64,000 nt of DNA from Syntrophaceae bacterium (GCA_018056765.1 JAGPFA010000006.1:1-64000), one strand, 5' to 3'; positions 7,913 to 16,769 are shown, numbered from the stretch's first letter. Program-made: numbers and translations. Notes: generated by a model from the sequence alone, not told the origin.

Positions 7913-9106
7913 ATGTTTGTGGATTTTTTCTACACACTGCGCGACCGCGGCATTCCCGTGACCCCCACCTCGTTTCTGCGGCTGCAGAAGGCGCTGGGGA
8001 TGGGGCTCATTACATCGCTGGATGATTTCTACAGTGTGACACGCTCGCTTCTGGTAAAGAGTGAGAGGTATTTCGACATCTATGACCAGGTGTTCGGTGT
8101 GGTGTTTCACGGCATGCCCGATACGGACGTCGGCGACGCCGAGCTCTCCGAGATGGTGAAAGCCATGTTATCCGAGTGGCTCAGTGACCCGGGCGACGTG
8201 GCGCGGGCGCTGGGCGTTTCCGAAGAAGAAGTGAAGCAGATGACACCCGATGAGCTGGTCGAGCATTTTCTCAAGCGCCTCAAGGAACAGACGGAGGCAC
8301 ATCACGGCGGCAATAAATGGATTGGAACGCGCGGCACTTCACCAACCGGACACTCCGGTTATCGCCCTGGAGGGATGCGTGTGGGTGGCGAGTCACGAAA
8401 TAAGTCAGCCATCAAAGTCGCCCTGGAGCGTCGCTACCGCGATTATTCGCAGTCCGGCCCGATTACCGCCTCACAGATGGGCGAGGCGCTCAAAAGGCTC
8501 AAGCATCTTCAGCCGGCCGGCCCCAGAGACGTCGTCAATGTAGATAAAACAATCCGTGAGACAATGCGTAACGCCGGTGAGATTGAGATTGTTTTTGACC
8601 GGCGCCTGGCCGACCGTCTTAAAGTCAAATTGTTCATCGATAACGGAGGCTGGTCGATGGACCCGTACGTCGATGTCGTGCAGACGCTTTTCCATTATGC
8701 GCAGTACCAGTTCAAGGAATTGGAAATATATTATTTTCACAACACGATTTATTCCAGGGTCTGGTCTGACCCGCATCGCTACAAAAAGCCGGTTCTTGTG
8801 GATGACCTGTTGCGCTCCGATCCGGAAACCAGACTGGTCATGGTCGGCGATGCCTCGATGGCGCCATATGAACTCAACAATCCGCGAGGCGCAATTTATG
8901 TGGGGCAAAATGAGTCCAGCTCTTCGATCGGATATCTGAAATTTCTTGCCAAAACATTTCGTCATGCGGTGTGGCTCAACCCCGTCCCGCGCGACGAGTG
9001 GAACTATACGTGGACGATAAAAATCATCGCGGGTGTTTTCCCCATGTTCGAACTGTCTCTCGATGGTCTGGAAAAAGCGGTACATCACTTAATTTCTCGT
9101 AATTAG
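7913..9106 (+). CDS. VWA domain-containing CoxE-like protein
   Basis: Partner of the preceding MoxR ATPase, judged by position and family pairing. The 397-aa protein has an N-terminal helical region, a Gly/Ser/Arg-rich linker near residues 130-165, and a C-terminal von Willebrand A fold. Where the metal-ion site should read DxSxS, the sequence is FIDNGGWSMDPY (Asp243 to Tyr252). Asp and a later Ser are kept, but the first Ser is replaced by Gly and spacing is shifted, so metal binding may be altered. A second conserved acidic stretch LVMVGDASMAPYE follows. No signal peptide or membrane segment is seen, so it is probably cytoplasmic. Function unknown beyond the pairing. Confidence 0.85.
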   Translation: MFVDFFYTLRDRGIPVTPTSFLRLQKALGMGLITSLDDFYSVTRSLLVKSERYFDIYDQVFGVVFHGMPDTDVGDAELSEMVKAMLSEWLSDPGDVARALGVSEEEVKQMTPDELVEHFLKRLKEQTEAHHGGNKWIGTRGTSPTGHSGYRPGGMRVGGESRNKSAIKVALERRYRDYSQSGPITASQMGEALKRLKHLQPAGPRDVVNVDKTIRETMRNAGEIEIVFDRRLADRLKVKLFIDNGGWSMDPYVDVVQTLFHYAQYQFKELEIYYFHNTIYSRVWSDPHRYKKPVLVDDLLRSDPETRLVMVGDASMAPYELNNPRGAIYVGQNESSSSIGYLKFLAKTFRHAVWLNPVPRDEWNYTWTIKIIAGVFPMFELSLDGLEKAVHHLISRN

Positions 9107-9413
9107 TTACGCTACACGGTACGAAAACAGATGAATACTGATGATGCGTGGCGACAAAAAAGGCGGTAATTTTTGTTGACATGACCATTCAATTGCGCTA
9201 CGGAATATGACCGGAAGTCATTATGCGGTGGTTGTTCCATAAACGATCTGTCGTTACAATGCCTGCTCGCTCCTGCCCCTCGGAACAAATATTCCGAATG
9301 CATTATGACGTGATGTAAGATGACAGTTGTTTTCATGACGCTTGACCTTGTTAAAACAGGTGGAAGCGTTTTTTTAAGAGGGCTTTCCGGGACTAAACAA
9401 AGGAGGAATTGCC
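9107..9413. other. Intergenic region before tetR
   Basis: No gene is seen in these 307 bases. The region carries an ATGAC-N5-GTCAT dyad at 9207-9221 (listed separately). A strong ribosome site, AGGAGGA, at 9401-9407 decides the TTG start of the regulator. Confidence 0.6.
9207..9221. promoter_or_regulatory. ATGAC-N5-GTCAT dyad, candidate TetR operator
   Basis: ATGAC CGGAA GTCAT is a 15-base dyad with a 5-base centre upstream of the TetR gene. A dyad of the same architecture, TTGAC TTTCA GTCAA, lies at 10528-10542 in front of the formate dehydrogenase operon. Autoregulation by the TetR protein is the simplest reading, but it is inference. Confidence 0.4.
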
Positions 9414-10043
9414 TTGAGTCCAGATGAAAGAAGAAAAAAAGACAAGGAAAACCGTAAAAACACGATTCTCAAGGCGGCACGCAAACTCTTTTTTGAACGC
9501 GGTTTTAAATCCGTAACCGTCGACCTCATCGCGGCCAAGGCGGAGGTCAGTAAAGGATCGATTTACCTCTATTTTGACAGCAAGGAAGAAATCTACACGC
9601 AAATATTGATTTCTGCCAATATTGAGCGCCATAAGGAAATTGAATATTTTACCAAAGCCGAGGGGTCGGCCTCGGAGCTGCTGCATGCCTTCGCCGAAGA
9701 TTATGTAAACTTCTTTTTGGAAAACAACGAATTATTCCGTATTCTGATGACTTTTATGCTGCATGCGGACAACATGAACCTCACCGAAGAGCAAAATACA
9801 CAACTTATTCATACCACAAATGAAAACATCCGGGCTTTTTCTGAAATTCTGAAAAAAGGCGTGGAATCAGGCGAGTTTATCGCCGATACAGACATTCTCC
9901 AGCTGCAATACGCCATCTGGGGGTTGCTCAACGGTATAATTTCCCTCTATATTTACACGGGGGCACCGGAAAAAAGGGCCGAAAGGATTCATTCGATTGT
10001 GCGTGACGGCATCAATATGCTGATCAAGGGGATTAAAAATTAG
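9414..10043 (+). CDS. TetR/AcrR-family transcriptional regulator
   Basis: One-component regulator: the N-terminal helix-turn-helix binds DNA and the C-terminal helical domain binds an unknown ligand. The 209-aa protein carries the family HTH near residues 17-62 (AARKLFFERGFKSVTV through GSIYLYFDSKEEI). TTG is taken as start because AGGAGGA ends 6 bases before it. The gene is convergent with the ModE-like gene and lies 550 bases before the formate dehydrogenase operon. Similar dyads sit in its own leader and in the dehydrogenase promoter, so formate dehydrogenase control is a plausible role. Confidence 0.93.
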   Translation: MSPDERRKKDKENRKNTILKAARKLFFERGFKSVTVDLIAAKAEVSKGSIYLYFDSKEEIYTQILISANIERHKEIEYFTKAEGSASELLHAFAEDYVNFFLENNELFRILMTFMLHADNMNLTEEQNTQLIHTTNENIRAFSEILKKGVESGEFIADTDILQLQYAIWGLLNGIISLYIYTGAPEKRAERIHSIVRDGINMLIKGIKN

Positions 10044-10066
10044 AATTTTTTTCCGCCCTGCCGCTC

Positions 10067-10396
10067 TCAACGGATTAACTTCTGAAAGTCTCTGTTGGCC
10101 TCATCGAGGAGCCTTTCAACATCTTTTTCCAGTTTCTCGAAGCGATCGATAATTGCCCTGGCCTGCGCCGTCAGTTTCATCGTTTTTTCCTTTGCATCAA
10201 CATCGACCAGTTTCATGCCCATTCGTTCTTCAGAGGCCTTCAATCTTCCCCAGGCCGCCCGGTAGGACATTTCCAGCTTTTTAGCCGCCGCGTTAAGGCT
10301 GTGGTGCTCGGTCACGGCGTTGAGGATATTGTCCCTGCCTCTGCCGAAAACGACTTTCCCGTTTTTCTCAATCCATATTTTGTACTTGATTTCCAT
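10067..10396 (-). CDS. Single-domain ModE-type molybdate-responsive regulator
   Basis: The 109-aa protein matches the N-terminal winged-helix domain of ModE: a short beta lead (KYKIWIEKNGKVVFG), then an HTH with NAVTEHHSLNAAAKKLEMSYRAAWGRL. The C-terminal molybdate-binding (molbindin/TOBE) domains of full ModE (262 aa) are absent, so it cannot sense molybdate in the usual way unless a partner does. It is transcribed divergently from the formate dehydrogenase operon with a 200-base shared region and lies near modABC, which fits a role in tuning Mo-enzyme expression. Ligand sensing is unresolved. Confidence 0.85.
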   Translation of the reverse strand: MEIKYKIWIEKNGKVVFGRGRDNILNAVTEHHSLNAAAKKLEMSYRAAWGRLKASEERMGMKLVDVDAKEKTMKLTAQARAIIDRFEKLEKDVERLLDEANRDFQKLIR

Positions 10397-10458
10397 GGCG
10401 AACGAGTCTCCTCACCCAAAAAAAACGATTACCTTTGCCTTTTTATAGAGGGAATATG

Positions 10459-10499
10459 CTTGAAATGTCAACAGGTTTGACGGGTTTCAAGTCTTTTTT
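10459..10499 (+). promoter_or_regulatory. Hairpin followed by T-run upstream of formate dehydrogenase
   Basis: CTTGAAA (459-465) pairs with TTTCAAG (485-491), and inside it GTCAA pairs with TTGAC. TCTTTTTT follows. It looks like an intrinsic terminator on the plus strand but has no plus-strand gene just upstream except distant tetR. It may shield the dehydrogenase promoter from read-through, or be a protein-binding dyad. Confidence 0.35.
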
Positions 10500-10542
10500 A
10501 TGTTTTATAAAACATATTGACATTCGTTTGACTTTCAGTCAA
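10500..10542 (+). promoter_or_regulatory. Formate dehydrogenase promoter region with two dyads
   Basis: A perfect 16-base palindrome ATGTTTTATAAAACAT lies at 10500-10515. A -35-like TTGACA follows at 10517-10522, and a TTGAC-TTTCA-GTCAA dyad at 10528-10542 sits where RNA polymerase would bind. The -10 is not clear. The second dyad has the same TGAC-N5-GTCA layout as the one before tetR. The palindrome could be a site for ModE or another regulator. Confidence 0.45.
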
Positions 10543-10596
10543 TGTACTTAACCTGTAACATAGACCAAAAAAGATACAAGGTACTGGGAGGATTTT

Positions 10597-13500
10597 ATGC
10601 AAATTACAAGGAGAGGTTTTTTGACTTTGTCCGGTGCCGTCGGAGGCGGGGTTGCCCTGTCGAGTCTGGGGCTCAACCTTAATCCGACACGGGCATACGC
10701 GGATGAGCTTGGCAAAATGAACAGGATTAAATCTGCCAGGCAGGTAACAACTATCTGTTGTTATTGCTCCGTCGGTTGCGGTTTGGTCTGCAGCGTCGAT
10801 AAGGCAACAGGCAAGATTTTCAATATTGAGGGTGACGCCGATCATCCGATCAACGAAGGCTCCTTGTGCGCCAAAGGCGCAGGATTTTTCGACCTGACGG
10901 AAGCCAACAAGCACCGCCTGACAAAAGTTCTCTATCGCAAACCTTACGGGACCGAATGGGAAGAAATGAGCTGGGATGAAGCCCTTCCCCGTATGGCCCG
11001 TCTCATTAAGGATACACGCGATAAAGACTTTGTGAAAAGAAACAGCAAGGGTGAACTGGTCAATCGCTGTGAATCGATCGGTCATTACGGCAGCTCCAAC
11101 GTAGATAATGAGGAATGCTGGCTCATCACCGTCAAGTCCCGCGCACTGGGTCTGGTTTATATGGACCATCAGGCCAGGGTCTGACACAGCCCCTCCGTGA
11201 CGGCTCTGGGAGAGTCGTTTGGCCGCGGTTCCATGACGAACCATTACTGCGATCTGAAAAACGCAGACGTCATCCTGATTATGGGCAGCAATGCCGCCGA
11301 GCATCACCCGATCGCTTTCAAGTGGATATTGAGGGCCAAAGAAAAAGGCGCCACGCTTATCCACGTCGATCCCCGCTTCACCAGAACATCCGCCCGCTGT
11401 GATTTCCATGTGCCGCTGCGTTCGGGCACGGATATCGCTTTCCTGGGCGGCATGATCAACTACATACTGGAAAAGAACAAATACTTTAAAGACTATGTCG
11501 TAAACTACACCAATGCGTCGTTCATTGTGAACAGCGGCTTTAATTTTAAAGACGGCCTGTTCTCCGGCTACGATGCCAAAAATAGAAAATACGACAAATC
11601 CACCTGGGTATTTGATACAGATGGCAGCGGTATTCCGCAACGGGATATGAGTCTGACTCACCCCCGCAGCGTCTTCCAGCTTTTGAAAAAACACTACTCA
11701 CGCTACACGCTCGATAAGGTATCGAGCATCACCGGTGTTTCTGAAGAGAATCTGCTCAAGGTGTATGAAATTTATGCCTCGACCGGCGTGCCGGACAAGG
11801 CGGGAACGGAATGTTACGCTCTGGGCTGGACGCACCATACGGTCGGCAGCCAGAACATCCGCACCATGTCGATCATTCAGCTTCTCCTGGGCAATATGGG
11901 CATTGCGGGCGGCGGTATCAATGCGCTGCGCGGCGAGCCCAACGTTCAGGGTTCCACCGACCATGCGATCCTGTACAATGTCCTGCCCGGCTACCTGAAA
12001 ACTCCGTCCGGGTCGCTCGGGACACTCGATGGGTATCTGAAAAAATATACGCCCGTGTCGAAGGATCCGCAATCCGCCAACTACTATTCGAATTATCCGA
12101 AATTCTTTGTGAGCTTCCTGAAGTCTCTCTGGGACAGCAAGGCCACGAAGGACAATGAATTCGGATATCAGTGGCTTCCCAAAATTGATGACGGGAAACA
12201 TTACTCGACCATGCACATGTTCGACAAAATGTATGAGGGTAAAATCAAGGGATTGTTTGTCATCGGTGCGAACACGGCGGTGAGCACCCCTAACTCCAAC
12301 AAAGTGCGCAAAGCGCTTGAGAATCTTGACTGGCTGGTTGGTGAGAATATTTTCAACAACGAAACCTACGAGTTCTGGAGAGCCCCCGGTGTGGACCCGA
12401 CCAAGATCAAAACCGAGTGCTTCCTCCTGCCCGCTGCTGCTTCGATGGAAAAGGAAGGATCGCAGAGCAACTCCGGCCGCTGGGTGCAGTGGAAATACAA
12501 AGCCGCCGAAGCGCCCGGTGACGCGATTCCTGTCGGTGAAATTGAAATCAAAATCATGAAGGCCGTCAAAGAACTTTATGAAAAGGAAGGCGGCCCCAAC
12601 GCCGAGGCCATTGTCAACCTCAAGTGGGACTATCTCGATGAAAAGGGAAGCTTTGACGTAATGAAAGTGGCCAAGCAGATTAACGGAGTCTTCCTGGAAG
12701 ATACGGTTATCGAGGACAAGGCCAAAGGAACTTCGACGCTGTTCAAAAAGGGCCAGCTGGTGCCGGGATTCGGCAACCTCCAGGTGGATGGAAAAACAGC
12801 CTGCGGCAACTGGGTTATTTCAGGAAGTTACACGGCCGACGGCGTCAACAAGATGCAGTCCCGCGGCAAAGAAGACCCCACCGGGCTGGGACTTTTCCCC
12901 AACTGGTCTTATGCCTGGCCGGTCAACCGCCGCATTCTGTATAACCGCGCCTCCTGCGACATCAACGGCAGACCCTACAACCCCAAACGAAACATTCTGG
13001 AATGGAAGGGCGACAAGTGGGTAGGCGACGTTCCGGACGGCCCCTGGCCGCCCATGGCAAATAAGGCGCAGGGTAAATATCCTTTTATCATGCAGAAAGA
13101 CGGCCTGGGCGCGCTTTTTGGGCCCGGTATGGCGGAAGGTCCTTTCCCCGAGCATTACGAGCCGCTGGAGAGCCCGCTGGAGAACAACCCCATGTCCTCG
13201 CAGCGAATCAACCCGGCTGCCGAAATCTTCAGTGGCGAAATGGACAAGGTCGCCAGTGCAAGCAGCGACTTCCCCTATGTCTGCACGACTTACTCCTGTA
13301 CGGAGCATTGGTGTTCCGGCGCCCTGACGCGCTGGCAGGCCTGGCTCCTGGAGGCCATGCCGGAACTCTATGTAGAGATAGGTGAGCAACTGGCCAAGGA
13401 AAAAGGCATCAAAAACGGTCAGCGGGTGAAGGTAGTTTCCGCCCGTGGAGAAGCTCCCTGTGTGGCGATGGTGACCAAGCGTTTCAAGCCTTTCCAGGTG

Positions 13501-13662
13501 GAAGGTAAAACAGTTCATCAGGTCGGCATGCCCTTCAATTACGGCTGGCTATATCCGAAAGACGGAGGCGACAGCACGAACGTATTAACCCCAACCGTTG
13601 GCGATGCGAACACCTTCTGCCCCGAGTACAAGGCGTTCATGGTCAACGTAGTAAAGTTGTAG
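10597..13662 (+). CDS. fdnG: Formate dehydrogenase alpha subunit, selenocysteine-containing, Tat-exported
   Basis: Catalytic subunit that oxidises formate to CO2, or the reverse, at a Mo- or W-bis-pterin centre on the outer face of the membrane. The reading frame is interrupted by an in-frame TGA at 11182-11184, read as selenocysteine 196 in the context RVUHSPSV. This is the invariant FDH site (U-H near SxxxLxxSFGRGSMTN). The full protein is 1021 aa, matching FdnG (about 1015). A Tat signal ITRRGFLTLSG (Arg5-Arg6) ends near AYA-D. A [4Fe-4S] motif CCYCSVGCG comes next, with the family's Cys in GSLCAKG. ATG has GGGAGGA upstream. It is followed by the Fe-S and cytochrome subunits. The dyads in its promoter suggest TetR and perhaps ModE control. 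Confidence 0.96.
11182..11222 (+). promoter_or_regulatory. bSECIS region after the selenocysteine codon of the first formate dehydrogenase
   Basis: Bacterial selenocysteine insertion needs a hairpin just 3' of UGA for SelB. Here CTCC (around 11193) can pair with GGAG (around 11209) around a loop holding GGCTCT, similar in type to the loop of E. coli fdhF. The hairpin is less perfect than that of the second dehydrogenase. Confidence 0.55.
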
Positions 13663-13675
13663 GAGGGACACGACG

Positions 13676-14473
13676 ATGAGTAAACCTGAACTGGTTAAAT
13701 TGATTGATACGACCCTGTGCACCGCCTGCCGCGGTTGCCAGGTCGCCTGTAAGCAGTGGAATGAAATGCCCGGGCTGAGGACAAAGCAGTTCGGCAGTTA
13801 CCAGAACCCGCCGGATCTCCAGTGGAACACCTGGACGCTGATCCGCTTCCAGGAATATGAAGATGCCCAGGGGAATTTCGACTGGATCTTCCGCAAAGAC
13901 GGCTGCATGCACTGTACAGATGCGGCCTGCGTGAAAGTCTGTCCCAGCGGTTCTTTGTATTATACACCGATGAAGACCGTCGGCCTGGATCATGATAAAT
14001 GTATCGGCTGTAAGGAATGTGTTGCCGCCTGTCCGTTCCATGTCCCCCGGTATGACGAAAAGACGGACAAAGTGTATAAATGCGATCTTTGCTACACACG
14101 TATTCGTGAAAGCCTGGCTCCGGCATGTGTCAAGTCCTGCCCGACGGGTGCACTCACGATCGGTAACAAAGACGATATGATCAAAAAGGCTTATGCTAGG
14201 GTTGCAGAGCTCGGCGGTGATGCCAATGTTTACGGTGACAAGTTTGTCGGAGGCACTCACGTCATATACGTTCTGAAGCACAAGCCGGAAGTTTATGAGG
14301 CGCTGCCGAAAAGCCCGAAAGTGCCGCTGTCTGTCATCGTCTGGAAAGACCTGCTCAAACCCCTCAGCCTGGTTGCGGCCGGCGCGGCAGCTGCAGGTGT
14401 CTTCCTGCACTATATAACCCATGGGCCGAAGACACCCGGTCCGGAAGGACAAGATAAGAAGGGAGAGGAATAG
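13676..14473 (+). CDS. fdnH: Formate dehydrogenase iron-sulfur (beta) subunit
   Basis: Carries electrons from the alpha subunit to the cytochrome b subunit. The 265-aa protein has four Cys groups typical of the DMSO reductase-family ferredoxin subunit: CTACRGCQVAC, CMHCTDAACVKVCP, CIGCKECVAACP and CDLC...ACVKSCP, giving four [4Fe-4S] clusters. A C-terminal hydrophobic helix (SLVAAGAAAAGVFLHYI) anchors it to the membrane, as in FdnH. It starts 13 bases after the alpha stop with AGGAGG. It has no signal peptide of its own and would be co-exported with the Tat alpha subunit. Confidence 0.95.
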   Translation: MSKPELVKLIDTTLCTACRGCQVACKQWNEMPGLRTKQFGSYQNPPDLQWNTWTLIRFQEYEDAQGNFDWIFRKDGCMHCTDAACVKVCPSGSLYYTPMKTVGLDHDKCIGCKECVAACPFHVPRYDEKTDKVYKCDLCYTRIRESLAPACVKSCPTGALTIGNKDDMIKKAYARVAELGGDANVYGDKFVGGTHVIYVLKHKPEVYEALPKSPKVPLSVIVWKDLLKPLSLVAAGAAAAGVFLHYITHGPKTPGPEGQDKKGEE

Positions 14474-14475
14474 CC

Positions 14476-15150
14476 ATGAAAAAAGGATTTGTACAGGTAA
14501 CAGACAGCTATGAGCGGATCATTCACTGGTCCCTGGCGATCTCCTGTCTGCTTTTGTGTTTAACCGGCCTGGGGATGATGTTTCACACCTTTAACTTTGT
14601 CAGCTACTTGTTCGGCGGACTGCACAATATGAAGTTTGTGCATAACTTTACGGGCATTGTGTTTTTCATTGCCCTGCTTTTGGCGATCCGCATGTGGTGG
14701 AAGGAGGCGGGTGTTTTTGTCTTCCCTGAAGATCTGGATTGGATAAAAGCCGCGGGGGGCTACTTGTGGCACGTGGATAATGTTCCCGAGACGGGGAAAT
14801 ATAACCCCGGCCAGAAGGCGTTTTACCTTGCCGTGGTGATTTTCGGCGTGGTCATGGTGATTACCGGTTTCATCATGTGGTTCCCTGCCAAATTTCCGGT
14901 CGGTCTGGTGCGCTGGATGTATCCCCTGCACGCTCTGGGCTTTCTGGTAATTTTCGCCTTTTTCTTCGTCCACCTCTATCTTGGTACGATAGGCAACCCG
15001 GGCACCGTTCAGGCAATGTTCTCCGGCTGGATGGACAAGAAGGTGCTGACGATGCTGCACCCGAAGTGGGTCAAAGAGATGGAGCACGAAGGCAAGCTCA
15101 TTGCGTGGGGTGAAGAGAAGAAAGACGACGCACACGGGCATCACGCATAA
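14476..15150 (+). CDS. fdnI: Formate dehydrogenase cytochrome b (gamma) subunit
   Basis: Membrane diheme cytochrome b that passes electrons between the Fe-S subunit and the quinone pool. The 224-aa protein shows four hydrophobic segments, near residues 13-35, 50-72, 115-137 and 150-172. Candidate heme His residues are HW in segment 1 (ERIIHWSLA), HN in segment 2, and HALG and HLYLG near the later segments. A cytosolic tail rich in His ends the protein (DDAHGHHA). It starts 2 bases after the previous stop and closes the three-gene operon before the terminator at 15186-15223. Confidence 0.94.
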   Translation: MKKGFVQVTDSYERIIHWSLAISCLLLCLTGLGMMFHTFNFVSYLFGGLHNMKFVHNFTGIVFFIALLLAIRMWWKEAGVFVFPEDLDWIKAAGGYLWHVDNVPETGKYNPGQKAFYLAVVIFGVVMVITGFIMWFPAKFPVGLVRWMYPLHALGFLVIFAFFFVHLYLGTIGNPGTVQAMFSGWMDKKVLTMLHPKWVKEMEHEGKLIAWGEEKKDDAHGHHA

Positions 15151-15185
15151 ACCTGCCCGAATCGTCCGTTTTTGATTTAAAGCTT

Positions 15186-15223
15186 AAGGCGGTGTTCATC
15201 AGATTGGTGAATGCCGCCTTTTT
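15186..15223 (+). terminator. Intrinsic terminator after the first formate dehydrogenase operon
   Basis: AAGGCGG (186-192) pairs with CCGCCTT (214-220), extended by TTCA/TGAA inside, and is followed by TTT. It separates the three-subunit operon from fdhE. Confidence 0.8.
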
Positions 15224-15342
15224 GTTGCCAAGTAAAAACGTGCTTTTCCGGTAAAACTCTGCTATCTAGTCCCGGATTTGACTTGCCGGCATTTTCTGAC
15301 CGTGCATGTCTTTCTCAAGTAAAAGAAAGAAGGTGTGAAATT

Positions 15343-16227
15343 ATGACATTGAACGGACCGGACTCAACCGGCATTTCCCAGATAATCGATTACGCGATGG
15401 AACAAAGCCCGCATGCGGCACAACTGCTTCAGGCCTTCAAACCGGTGATTACAAGACAAAGACAGTTGGCGGATATGGCCATCCTGGCACCTGCCGACTA
15501 TTCCAGGGTGGATAAGGAAAAGTTGAAAGCAGGAATTCCGGTTATCCGTCAGGCGGACTTGATGTGTGAAAATGATGATCTGCAGCAAATCACCCTGTCT
15601 CTTGCAGAGGCGGTAAAAGAAGGTCTGCCCGCCCTGGCCGAGGGACTTGATCGGTTTTGTGCTCTTGCCCGGGAAGGAAAAATCCGTCTGACGGACTATT
15701 TTAAAACACCGGCAAAAGGCGAGGCCGCCGCCATTGACAGATGGGGTGCCGATTTGAAAGTATCTCCATCGAACGCGTCTTTTCTAATGAGCCTGGCAGG
15801 TCGCGTGATTCTGGAGCAGCGCAGAAATGAAGCGACGGCAGCGCTCGGTGCGTTTGAATGGGAGAAGGGCTACTGTCCGGTTTGCGGCGATTTCCCCTCC
15901 ATCGCGCTGATAGAGGAAGAGGGTGGAAAGCGCTTTTTGCATTGCAGTTCATGCGGGCAGGACTGGCGTTTCACACGGGTGGCCTGCCCCTACTGTGAAA
16001 AAGACAGCCGTCAGGGGATGGATTATTTTTATGTTGAGGGACGGACGCAGGAATCAGCTTTCATCTGTGATGGTTGCAAAAAGTATTTAGTGACCCTGTA
16101 CCGGGTCGGGCATGTTTTGCCGCGTGACATGGATGTGTCTGCCATTACGTTGGTGCACCTGGATATGATCATGCAGGATAAAGGCTATGAACCGATGGTC
16201 GTTTGTGCCTGGAACGTTCTGAGTTGA
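15343..16227 (+). CDS. fdhE: FdhE-type formate dehydrogenase accessory protein
   Basis: Cytoplasmic rubredoxin-like chaperone needed for maturation of Tat-exported respiratory formate dehydrogenases. The start at 15343 has AAGGTG seven bases upstream and gives 294 aa; the open frame further 5' is not typical of the family. The C-terminal half carries Cys pairs of the two metal-binding folds: CPVCGDFP, CSSCGQDW, CPYCEKD and CDGCKKY. It lies just after the Tat-type dehydrogenase operon but behind a terminator, so it has its own promoter or depends on read-through. Confidence 0.93.
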   Translation: MTLNGPDSTGISQIIDYAMEQSPHAAQLLQAFKPVITRQRQLADMAILAPADYSRVDKEKLKAGIPVIRQADLMCENDDLQQITLSLAEAVKEGLPALAEGLDRFCALAREGKIRLTDYFKTPAKGEAAAIDRWGADLKVSPSNASFLMSLAGRVILEQRRNEATAALGAFEWEKGYCPVCGDFPSIALIEEEGGKRFLHCSSCGQDWRFTRVACPYCEKDSRQGMDYFYVEGRTQESAFICDGCKKYLVTLYRVGHVLPRDMDVSAITLVHLDMIMQDKGYEPMVVCAWNVLS

Positions 16228-16769
16228 GTGCATTCTGCATTTTTCGATTTCCCCGTCAGGGAAGGGCAGGACTGTTCTTGGCAAGCCTGCTTTTCAGGCG
16301 GTGCATGTCTGTCGGATCAACGTTGCACCGGATTCACTGCGCTGGCGAGGCTTCAATCTGTCACTTACTTGTGCCCTCCGGAGTGTTCATTTACCTTTTT
16401 TGGCTTTTGTTTTCCGTGCTGATGCCGGAAAGATAACAGTCTTTTACCCCGATGACGGCTGTTTTGCATAATATATTGAATATATTGGATTTACTTTTCA
16501 CAGAAGACACTCGGGGAGGGAGAATGTTTGCAGCCTTGCACCTCCGGAATTTCCCTTTTGCGGCCCAATAATTTCATTCGTTTTAACCTGATACCCCCAA
16601 AAAACCCGCCAAGGTCTTCTCTGGAAATTTTAGATAACAATATTAAATAGTTATGCCTTAAAAGAACTTTTAATTTCCTGTTGACAGACTCATGGTCATT
16701 ATTGTATGACTGTCAGGACATGTGACACAAGTGCCACATGCCATCTATGACTTTCAAGGCGGTGAAATT
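16228..16769. other. Structured intergenic region between fdhE and the second formate dehydrogenase
   Basis: No credible gene in 542 bases. 16281-16353 can fold: GCCTG/CAGGC (285-289 with 295-299), GGTGCA/TGCACC (300-305 with 324-329), and a longer-range AAGCCT/AGGCTT (283-288 with 348-353) that competes with the first. An AATATATT-rich stretch lies near 16470. A Moco-type riboswitch would suit the context, but I cannot match its conserved core by eye. The promoter area is listed separately. Confidence 0.4.
16681..16740 (+). promoter_or_regulatory. Promoter and dyads before the second formate dehydrogenase
   Basis: TTGACA (16681-16686), an 18-base spacer and TATGAC (16705-16710) form a plausible sigma70 promoter. 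TGACAG (682-687) and CTGTCA (710-715) flank the spacer as inverted arms. Just downstream, CATGTGACAC-AA-GTGCCACATG (719-740) is a 22-base palindrome with one mismatch, 29 bases before the start codon. This is a strong candidate operator in the untranslated leader. Confidence 0.5.

Noticed and set aside
11182-11184. Apparent frameshift or split of the first formate dehydrogenase gene
   Set aside because: The in-frame TGA lies at the invariant Sec site and the frame continues without a shift; it is selenocysteine.
10498-11694. Long minus-strand open frame of 398 codons opposite the first formate dehydrogenase
   Set aside because: It lies entirely antisense to a well-supported selenoprotein gene, lacks recognisable motifs, and is explained by the codon bias of the coding strand.
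16203-16436. 77-codon open frame after fdhE
   Set aside because: Begins inside fdhE, no ribosome site, composition not coding-like; the DNA looks structured as RNA instead.
16719-16740. CRP/FNR site before the second formate dehydrogenase
   Set aside because: The TGTGA and CCACA halves are separated by 8 bases instead of 6, and the dyad extends beyond a CRP site.
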